A stretch of 64,000 bases of DNA. Origin: Aplectana chamaeleonis (taxonomy: Eukaryota > Nematoda > Chromadorea > Rhabditida > Cosmocercidae). A program made the position numbers and the translations under genes. Below the pieces are notes generated by a model. The model was not told the origin of the DNA, did no database searches, and saw only the letters and a list, made by a program, of their open reading frames with translations. Within the stretch, counting starts at the first letter, position 1; each line of letters begins with the position of its first letter. The stretch lies in contig JAPDOI010000716.1 in the NCBI GenBank assembly GCA_029168955.1, forward strand, positions 236,869 to 300,868, given 5' to 3'. Shown piece by piece: positions 55,129-64,000 of this stretch.

Positions 55129-55529
55129 CGGGACATAACTGCTTTAACACAACGCCGTAGAAAGTGAGCTAGACGGAGTGGGGCCACCCAAGATTTACTC
55201 ATAGAAATGCTGAAAAACTCTGATAAAAGATGCCTGATACTGCGTTAAAAATCATTGATTTTAAAAAAGCTCTATAGAAATACTTCGACTGTCAGCTTTA
55301 CCAATCGATGGCTCATTTCATTTCTGTCTTGAATGGTGGGTGCCCCCCCCCCTCTAGGATAGTGCCTAGACCCTGTACAATTGGGTCATTTTGAAACTCA
55401 TTTCTTCATTTTTTCGACTTTCAAATTCAAAAAGTATATGCCTTGTATCTCATTTGTAGGAAGCCGCGTTGCAACAATTATCTATCAGCCTTAGCAGCGG
55501 AGCGGTTGTTTCTTTATTTCTAACTAGCG

Positions 55530-57061
55530 AGACCTAGCGAAGTTTTCGCTCACAGAAACTTTTGCATGAGCCAACTACCTGAGACGGATTAGTTTGTTAG
55601 AACGGTGGTGACTGACTTCCGCCTACCCGAAAGTACTCTCCTGAGCAGAGCAAGGTGCCGTACATTTACAGCAGGCCGTGGGTATATCAAAATGTGGGAT
55701 CATAAAGCAAAACATAAGAAGCCAGCGGTAAATCGTCGGTTGCTACCGGCACAAAATTCAGAACCCCTTCTGTACTTCCTTCCCTTACGTCGCTACCCAC
55801 TGCCCTTTCTTCCAATTTGTAAAGTTCACAAGAGATTATTCTCGCTTTACCGTCTCTATCATGATAAGGAAAAACGCATTCTCATATTATATGATGTTTC
55901 CCTAGTTGACCAACATCATGCCCTTTGTTCTCAATGAATGAAATTAGTAGGTGGTTGTTTATGTTTTGTGGTGCAGATTTTGATAAGCTCAGACTTGCAA
56001 CATATATAAAACTGGTTTTGGAAGTTAGGGATCTGGAAATGACTGAGCGGTTGCAATGAGTGGCGAACAGAGAAAGGTGCGGAAGTGAAGCTGCTGCTTG
56101 TATCCTAAAACTGGAAAAAATGTCGCAGGGTTTCTGCGCCAATCTCAGAACGCGTCCCACGCTTCTCAAGATTCATATTTTCCTATCTATTTCCTCTCCA
56201 CAAAGGTTAAGATTTAGCATTAAAAATTGAAAAACCTTTTTCAAATTCTACACTCTTGGTGACGTCCTGCACACTCCCACTGCGGTCCTGCTAACTTTCG
56301 ATGACCTGCACACTCCCACTCCGGGACCTGTGCATTTTCTACGACGCCCTGCACACTCCAACTGGGGACCTGCGCACTCTCTATGACGTCCTGCACACTC
56401 CCGTTGGGTTCTTCACATTTTCTATGACGCCCTCCACGCTACCATTTGGGTCCTGCACACTTTCTATGACGTGCTGCACACTTCCGTTGGGGTCCTGCAC
56501 ATCCCCTACTTAGGACCTGCGCACTTTCTATGACGTCCTGCACACTTTCTATGACGCCCTGCACACTCCCGCTGAGGTCCTGCACACTTTCTATGACGTC
56601 CTGCACACTCCCACTGGGGTCCTGCACATTCCTACTTAGGACCTGCGCACTTTCTATGACGTCCTGCACACTCCAATTAGGGTCCTGCACACTTTCTATG
56701 ACGCCCTGCACACTCCCACTGAGGTCCTGCACACTTTCTATGACGTCCTGCACACTTCCGCTGGGGTCCTGCACATTCCTACTTAGGACCTGCGCACTTT
56801 CTATGACGTCCTGCACACTCCAATTAGGGTCCTGCACACTTTCTATGTCGTCCTCCACTCTCCCACTGCGGTCCTGCCCCCTTTCTATGACGTCCTGCAC
56901 ACTTCCGCTGGGGTCCTGCACATTCCTACTTAGGACCTGCGCACTTTCTATGACGTCCTGCACACTCCGATTAGGGTCCTGCACACTTTCTATGACGCCC
57001 TGCACACTCCCACTGAGGTCCTGCAACACTTTCTATGACGTCCTGCACACTCCCACTGGGG
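55530..57061 (+). mobile_element. array-D composite, copy 3 (truncated)
   Basis: Repeats copy 2 at an offset of about 2,855 bp, including the left flank from 55,172. Array D runs 56,260-57,060 and then turns back on itself at 57,061. Confidence 0.8.
55605..55937 (+). CDS. recurrent ORF, copy 3 (end frameshifted)
   Basis: Same as the 15.1-kb copy except for an extra T near 55,922 that changes the last few residues. The extra base may be a sequencing error. Confidence 0.22.
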   Translation: MVTDFRLPESTLLSRARCRTFTAGRGYIKMWDHKAKHKKPAVNRRLLPAQNSEPLLYFLPLRRYPLPFLPICKVHKRLFSLYRLYHDKEKRILILYDVSLVDQHHALCSQ

Positions 57062-57126
57062 GTGTGCAGGACGTCATAGAAAGGGTTGCAGGACCTCAGT
57101 GGGATACTTAAAGCAGTTATGTCCCG

Positions 57127-57193
<67 letters not shown>

Positions 57194-59127
57194 TGCATGT
57201 GTCCCCGATATCTTTGGAATGGCCGATCAAAACTTGTATGAAATGGTACCAACATTTAGGTGGGTGCGACATTTATCGATTACCAAAATCAGCCCGACTC
57301 CACCTCTTACGTGCCTCAGGCCAACCGAGTTTGTCCGTGGAGCGCACTTTTGGCCGTGGGTCATGATAACTTCTGCGAGTCGTCTAGCGATGCAAAAAAT
57401 GCAGGGCGTCATAAAGGTGTGCAGGACCCCAGTGAGGGTGTGCAAGACGTCATAGTAAGTGTGCAGGACCCTAATCGAGCGTGTGCAGGACGTCATAAAA
57501 AGTGTGCAGGTCCAAAGTAGGAATGTGCAGGACCCCAGCGGAAGTGTGCAGGACGTCATAGAAAGTGTGCAGGACCCCAGTGGGAGTGTTCAGGCGTCAT
57601 AGAAAGTGTGCAGGACCCTAATCGGAGGTGCAGGACGTCATAGAAAGTGCGCAGGTCCTAAGTAGGAATGTGCAGGACCCAACGGAAGTGTGCAGGACGT
57701 CATAGAAAGTGTGTGCAGGACCTCAGTGGGAGTGTGCATGGCGTCATAGAAAGTGTGCAGGACCATAATCGGAGTGTGCAGGACGTCATAGAAAGTGCGC
57801 AGGTCCTACATGTAGGAATGTGCAGGACCCCAGTGGGAGTGTGCAGGGCGTCATAGAAAGTGTGCAGGACCTCAGTGGGAGTGTTCAGGGCGTCATAGAA
57901 AGTGTGCAGGACCCTAATCGAAGTGTGCAGGACGTGATAGAAAGTGCGCTGGTCCTAAGTAGGAATGTGCAGGACCCCAGCGGGAGTGTTCAGGGGGGCA
58001 GGGAAAGTGGGCAGGACCCTAATCGAAGTGTGCAGGACGTCATAGAAAGTGCGCAGGTCCTAAGTAGGAATGTGCAGGACCCCAGTGGGAGTGTGCAGGA
58101 CGTCATAGAAAGTGTTGCAGGACCTCAGTGGGAGTGTGCAGGGCGTCATAGAAAGTGTGCAGGACCCTAATCGGGTGTGCAGGACGTCATAGAAAGTGCG
58201 CAGGTCCTAAGTAGGAATGTGCAGGACCCCAGCGGAAGTGTGGGACGTCATAGAAAGTGTGCAGGACCTCAGTGGGAGTGTGCAGGGCGTCATAGAAAGT
58301 GTGCAGGACCCTAATTGGAGTGTGCAGGACGTCATAGAAAGTGCGCAGGTCCTAAGTAGGGATAATGTGCAGGACCCCAGCGGAAGTGTGCGGGACGTCA
58401 TAGAAAGTGTGCAGGACACTCAGTGGGGTGTGCAGGGCGTCATAGAAAGTGTGCAGGACCCTAATTGGGAGTGTGCAGGGACGTCATAGAAAGTGCGCAG
58501 GTCCTAAGTAAGGAATGTGCAGGACCCCAGTGGGAGTGTGCAGGACGTCATAGAAAGTGTGCAGGACCTCAGCGGGGAGTGTGCAGGGCGTCATAGAAAG
58601 TGTGCAGGACGTCATAGAAAGTGCGCAGGTCCTAAGTAGGGATGTGCAGGACCCCAACGGAAGTGTGCAGCACGTCATAGAAAGTGTGCAGGACCCAAAT
58701 GGTAGCGTGGAGGGCGTCATAGAAAATGTGAAGAACCCAACGGGAGTGTGCAGGACGTCATAGAGAGTGCGCAGGTCCCCGGTTGGAGTGCAGGGCGTCG
58801 TAGAAAATGCACAGGTCCCGGAGGAGTGTGCAGGTCATCGAAAGTTAGCAGGACCGCAGTGGGAGTGTGCAGGACGTCACCAAGAGTGTAGAATTTGAAA
58901 AAGGGTTTTCAATTTTTAATGCTAAATCTTAACCTTTGTGGAGAGGAAATAGATAGGAAAATATGAATCTTTGAGAAGCGTGGGACGCGTTCTGAGATTG
59001 GCGCAGAAACCCTGCGACATTTTTTTCCAGTTTTAGGATACAAGCAGCAGCTTCACTTCCGCACCTTCTCTGTTCGCCACTCATTGCAACCGCTCAGTCA
59101 TTTCGAATCCCTAACTTCCAAAAACCG
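57062..59127 (-). mobile_element. array-D composite, copy 4 (inverted)
   Basis: A 43-bp inverted array fragment (57,062-57,105), then ATACTTAAAGCAGTTATG, GT repeat (57,129-57,186), 200-bp segment, array D (57,410-58,885) and tail to 59,127. The ORF end is missing, replaced by array A. Confidence 0.75.
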
Positions 59128-61223
59128 ACACAACGCCGTAGAAAGTGTGCGGGGCCCAAGTGGGAGTGCGCCAGACGCCGTAGAAAGTGCGCGGGAACCA
59201 AGTAGGTGTGCGCCGAACGCCGCAGAAAAAGTGCGGGATTTGAGTGGAAGTGCGCCGAAAGTCGCAGAAAGTGTGCGGGACCCAAATGGGTGTGCGCAGA
59301 ACGTCGTAGAAAATGTGTGGGACCCAAATGGGTGTGCAGAACGCCGTAGAAAGTGTGGGGACCCAACTGGGAGTGCGCCGGACGCCGAATAAAGTGTGCG
59401 GGACCCAAATGAGAGAGCGCCACACGCCGTAGAAAGCGTGCGGGACCCAAATGAGAGGAGAGTGCGCCGGACGCCGTAGAAAGTGTGCGGGACCCAAGTG
59501 GGTGTGCGCAGAATGCCGTAGAAAGTGTGCGGGACCCAAGTGGGAGTGCGCCGGACGCCGTAGAAAGTGTGTGGAACCCAAATGGGTGTGCGCAGAACGC
59601 CGTAGAAAGTGTGTGGGACTCAGAGTGAGTGCGCTGGACGCCGTAGAAAGTGTGCGGGACCCAAATAGAAGCACGCCCATGCCAATCGTTTTTTCCGCAA
59701 GGCTAACGTAACCATTTTTGAGCAAAACATGATAACGAACGATGATAACACACGTTCATAACATGCGGGGTATAAAGAGCAGAGAGCGGTATGCATTCAT
59801 TCACACACCGTTCTCTTCGGGAAGCTGCCGGGAAGTGGCTGAGGAGGTCGAAATTGTGCAAACACGTTTGTTGGCTATTACGATGTTAACCGCCATATTC
59901 GCCGCTTACACTCAGAAAATTTTGAAGGAGTGGTTACGGTAGCCCTGTGGAAAAATGATCGGCATGAGCGTGCTTGTGACCCAAATGGGTGTACGCAGAA
60001 CGCCGTAGAAAGTGTGCGGGACCCAAGTGGGAGTGCGCCGGACGCCGTAGAAAGTGTGCGGGACCCAGTGGGGTGTGCGCAGAACGCCGTAGTGTGCGGG
60101 ACAAGTGAGCGCCGGACGCCGTAGCGTGTGCAGGACCCAAATGGGTGTGCGCAGAACGCCGTAGAAAATCTGTGGGATCCAAATTGTGCGCATAACGCCG
60201 TAGAAAGTGTGGGACCCAACTGGAGTGCGCGGACGCCACGAACAGCGATAAAAAGTCGTGCGGGACCCAAATGAGAGTGCGTTGGGACACCGTAGAAAGT
60301 GCCGGACCCACATGGGTGTGCGCAGAACGCCGCAGAAAGTGTGCAGGACATCAGTGAGCGCAGGACATTAGTGGGAGTGTGCAGCACCTCCACATAAAAG
60401 TGTGTAGGACATCAGTGAAAGGGTGCAGAAAAGTGGTGGGCGTGTGCAAGACGTCAAAGAAAGTATGCAGGCCATCAGTTGGAGTGCAGGGACGTCATAG
60501 AAGGGGGCAGGACATCAGTGGTTTTACTTTCATCTAACACCACAGGCATAAATCATGTTAGAAAGGAAACCTTCAGGAAAAATAAGTAAATTCCTGAAAG
60601 TTTGGGTTCTGGCAAGAGTAAAAGATTTGGCATGGTGCCAGAATATACTCAGAAATAATTGTTAAAAAGGGAAATAAAGAAAAATGAAAAAAGGTTTTAA
60701 ATATTCTGAAAAGGATTTGGTGTAGAGGAATTCGTTTTTCGGGAAATGAACTGAAATAGTTGAAAGGCATGATTTGGCAGTCGAGTTTGAACCAACTATT
60801 GAAAACAGTTGTGCAAAACGAGAGATCGCCTTGCCTGTGCGTAGAACATACATAAAAAGCGAAATCACGCGTGTTGATTTTACTTCACTGTACGTGAAGA
60901 CCGCCGCATTACAGCTCCCGAAAAGTTTTGATGCTTTCCATTTCACGTGATTTCGCTTTGATATATTCTACGGATAAGCACAGACAAGGCGATCTCTCGT
61001 TTTCTGCACAACTGTTTTCAATAGTTGGTTCAAACTCGACTGCCAAATCATACTTTCAACTATTTCACTTCATTTCCCGAAAAACAAATTACTCTGCGCC
61101 AAATCGTTTTCAGGAATATTTCAAAACCTTTTTTCATTTTCTTTATTTCCCTTTAACCCTGAGTATATTTCTATGCCCATGCCAAATCTTTACTCTTGCC
61201 AGGAACCAAAACTTTCAGGAATT
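59128..61223 (+). mobile_element. composite element copy 3, 5'-truncated
   Basis: Array A (59,128-59,667), promoter module 11 (TATAAAGAG at 59,771, initiator A at 59,799, spacing 28 bp owing to lost bases), array A (59,979-60,334), degenerate array, palindrome (60,588-61,223). No hairpin end. Many single-base gaps compared with copy 2. Confidence 0.75.
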
Positions 61224-64000
61224 AAGACTTTACGTGCCGACTTGTACATGAGCATCGTCTCTTTGTAGGCATCAAGTCTCGAATTGGTATGAGCTTAGAC
61301 GAATTAGGGCCACCCAAGATTTACTCATAGAAATGCTGAAAAACTCTGATAAAAAGATGCCTGATACTGCGCTAAAATCATTGATTTTAAAAAAAAGCTC
61401 TATAGAAATACTTCGACTGTTAGCTTTACCAATCGATGGCTCATTTCATTTCTGTCTTGAATGGTGGGTGCCCTCTAGGATAGTGCCTAGACCCTGTACA
61501 ATTGGGTCATTTTGAAACTCATTCTTCATTTTCGACTTTCAAATTCAAAAGTATATGCCTTGTATCTCATTTGTAGGAAGCCGCGTTGCAACAATTATCT
61601 ATCAGCCTTAGCAGCGGAGCGGTTGTTTTCTTTATTTCTAACTAGCGAGACCTAGCGAAGTTTTCGCTCACAGAAACTTTGCATGAGCCAACTACCTGAG
61701 ACGGATTAGTTTGTTAGAACGGTGGTGACTGACTTCCGCCTGCCCAGTACTCTCCTGAGCAGAGCAAGGTGCCGTACATTTACAGCAGGCCGTGGGTATA
61801 TCAAAATGTGGGATCATAAAGCAAAACATAAGAAGCCAGCGGTAAATCGTCGGTTGCTACCGGCACAAAATTCAGAACCCCTTCTGTGCTTCCTTCCCTT
61901 ACGTCGCTACCCACTGCCCTTTCTTCCAATTTGTAAAGTTCACAAGAGATTATTCTCGCTTTACCGTCTCTATCATGATAAGGAAAAACGCATTCTCATA
62001 TTATATGATGTTTCCTAGTTGACCAACATCATGCCCTTGTTCTCAATGAATGAAATTAGTAGGTGGTTGTTTATGTTTTTGTGGTGCAGATTTTGATAAG
62101 CTAAGACTTGCAACATATATAAAACTGGTTTTGGAAGTTAGGGATTCGAAATGACCGAGCGGTTGCAATGAGTGGCGAACAGAGAAGGTGCGGAAGCGAA
62201 GCTGCTGCTTGTATCCTAAAACTGGAAAAAATGTCGCAGGGTTTCTGCGCCAATCTCAGAACGCGTCCCACGCTTCTCAAGATTCATATTTTCCTATCTA
62301 TTTCCTCTCCACAAAGGTTAAGATTTAGCATTAAAAATTGAAAACCTTTTTTCAAATTCTACACTCTTGGTGACGTCCTGCACACTCCCACTGCGGTCCT
62401 GCTAACTTTCGATGACCTGCACACTCCCACTCGGGACCTGTGCATTTTCTACGACGCCCTGCACACTCCAACTGGGGACCTGCGCACTCTCTATGACGTC
62501 CTGCACACTCCCGTTGGGTTCTTCACATTTTCTATGACGCCCTCCACGCTACCATTTGGGTCCTGCACACTTTCTATGACGTGCTGCACACTTCCGTTGG
62601 GGTCCTGCACATCCCTACTTAGGACCTGCGCACTTTCTATGACGTCCTGCACACTTTCTATGACGCCCTGCACACTCCCGCTGAGGTCCTGCACACTTTC
62701 TATGACGTCCTGCACACTCCCACTGGGGTCCTGCACATTCCTACTTAGGACCTGCGCACTTTCTATGACGTCCCTGCACACTCCCAATTAGGGTCCTGCA
62801 CACTTTCTATGACGCCCTTGCAACACTCCCACTGAGGTCCTGCACACTTTCTATGAGACGTCCTGCACACTTCTCCGCTGGGGTCCTGCACATTCCTGCA
62901 CTTAGGACCTGCGCACTTTCTGCTATGACGTCACTGCACACTCCGATTAGGGGTCCTGCACACTTTCAGTATAGACGCCCTGCAACACTCCCACTGAGGT
63001 CCTGCACACTTTCTAGTGACGTCCTGCACACTTCCGCTGGGAGTCCTGCACATTCCTACTTAGGACCTGCGCACTTTCTATGACGTCCTGCACACTCCGA
63101 TTAGGGGTCCCTGCACACTTTCTATGACGCCCTGCACACTCCCACTGGGAGTGTCCTGCAACACCTTTCTATGACGTCCTGCACACTCTCCCACTGGGGT
63201 CCTGCACATTCCTCACTTAGGACTACTGCGCACTTTCTGCATGATTGGTCCTGCACACTTCGATTAGGGTCCTGCACACTTTCTATGACGCCCTGAACAC
63301 TCGCACCACTGGGGTCCCTGCACATTCTCTACTTAGGACCTGCGCACTTTCTATGACGTCCTGGGCACACTTCGATTAGGGTCCTGCACACTTTCTATGA
63401 CGCCCTGAACACTCCCACTGAGGGTCCTGCACACTTTCTATGACGCCCTGCAACACTCCCACTGGGGTCCTGCACATTCCTACGTAGGACCTGCGCACTT
63501 TCTATGACGTCCTGCACACTCCGATTATGGTCCTGCACACTTTCTACTGACGCCCTGCACACTCCCGCTGAGGTCCTGCACACTTTCTATGACGTCCTGC
63601 ACACTTCCGCTGGGGTCACTGCACATCTCCTACTTAGGACCTGCGCACTTTCTATGACGTCCCCCTGCACACTCCGATTAGGGTCCTGCACACTTTCTTA
63701 TGACGCCCTGAACACTCCCACTGGGGTCCATGCACACTTTCTATGACGTCCTGCACACTTCCGCTGGGGGTCCTGCACATTCCTACTTTTGGACCTGCGC
63801 ACTTTTTATGGCACGTCCTGCACACTCCGATTAGGGTCCTGCACACGCTTACTATGCGACGTCTTGCACACCCTCCCTCACTGGGGTCCTGCACACCTTT
63901 TATGACGCCCCTGCATTTTTTGCATCGCTGGAACGACTCCGCAGAAGTTATCATGCGACCCACGGCCAAAAGGAGTGCGCTCCCACGGACAAACTCGGTT
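61224..64000 (+). mobile_element. flank and array-D composite, copy 5 (runs off the window)
   Basis: TIR flank, CTAGCGAGACC at about 61,641, ORF 61,722-62,018 (98 codons, shortened by small deletions), TATATAAAA at 62,117, array D 62,370-63,905, then the single-copy segment cut by the window end. Frequent one- to three-base insertions in the array. Confidence 0.75.

Larger units (their letters stand above)
52668..55145 (+). mobile_element. array-D composite element, copy 2
   Basis: CTAGCGAGACCTAGCGAAG, recurrent ORF, TATATAAAA at 53,149, array D (53,395-54,885), 190-bp segment, CA repeat and ACATAACTGCTTTAA. Followed by a fragment of one family-A unit (ACACAACGCCGTAGAAAGTG), also seen at 59,128. 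Confidence 0.8.

Noticed and set aside
1..64000. tRNA, rRNA, telomeric repeats or spliced-leader genes
   Set aside because: None recognised by eye on either strand; a tRNAscan or Rfam run could find ones I missed.

Overview
The window is eukaryotic, repeat-dominated animal DNA. I see no rRNA, tRNA, CRISPR array, operon or intact host gene. The evidence for an animal is two decayed CR1/L2-like non-LTR retrotransposons, many short terminal-inverted-repeat (TIR) elements, kilobase minisatellites and TATA/initiator RNA polymerase II promoters. The retrotransposon proteins and the TCATTC initiator fit a nematode or an arthropod; I cannot choose from sequence alone.

Layout. 1-123 may be the end of a coding exon. 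590-8,280 (minus strand) is one LINE (ORF1, endonuclease, reverse transcriptase) broken by four nested insertions: three short inverted-repeat elements and a 3.9-kb composite element. 8,480-12,910 holds 42-bp arrays (families B and C) followed by a 1.3-kb TACA microsatellite. 12,985-15,862 is a TIR promoter element interrupted by a composite carrying array D and a recurrent ORF. 15,864-16,829 is the 3' end of a second LINE. 16,830-18,100 is a hairpin-ended element with a roughly 840-bp CCGCCT expansion. 18,455-27,118 is array F with nine copies of one transposon-like spacer. 27,119-33,235 holds mixed foldback elements, arrays E and C and a second hairpin-ended element. 33,236-40,600 contains a tandem segmental duplication of about 3.5 kb. 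36,048-52,240 is a second, expanded copy of the composite element, with ten promoter modules spaced through array A. 52,300-64,000 is tandem and inverted copies of the array-D composite plus a third partial composite; base quality appears to fall towards the right end.

Unifying structure. Six array families (A-F) occupy about half of the window. All have a 42-bp period, and in at least five the unit is two related 21-bp halves sharing a GGAC...AAAGT frame. Since 42 is divisible by 3, the arrays produce long open frames on both strands that look like proteins but are best explained as a side effect of period.

Most notable candidate system: TIR-bounded modules carrying a canonical core promoter (TATAAAAG with an initiator A exactly 30 bp downstream) sit inside the minisatellites and have been amplified with them, giving an array of at least 13 family-1 promoters facing into 42-bp repeats. 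The enclosing composite element has a GC-rich hairpin with an invariant GAA loop at one end, a ~630-bp palindrome at the other, and AATT at both edges. It interrupts LINE ORF1 so that removal (leaving one AATT) restores the frame.
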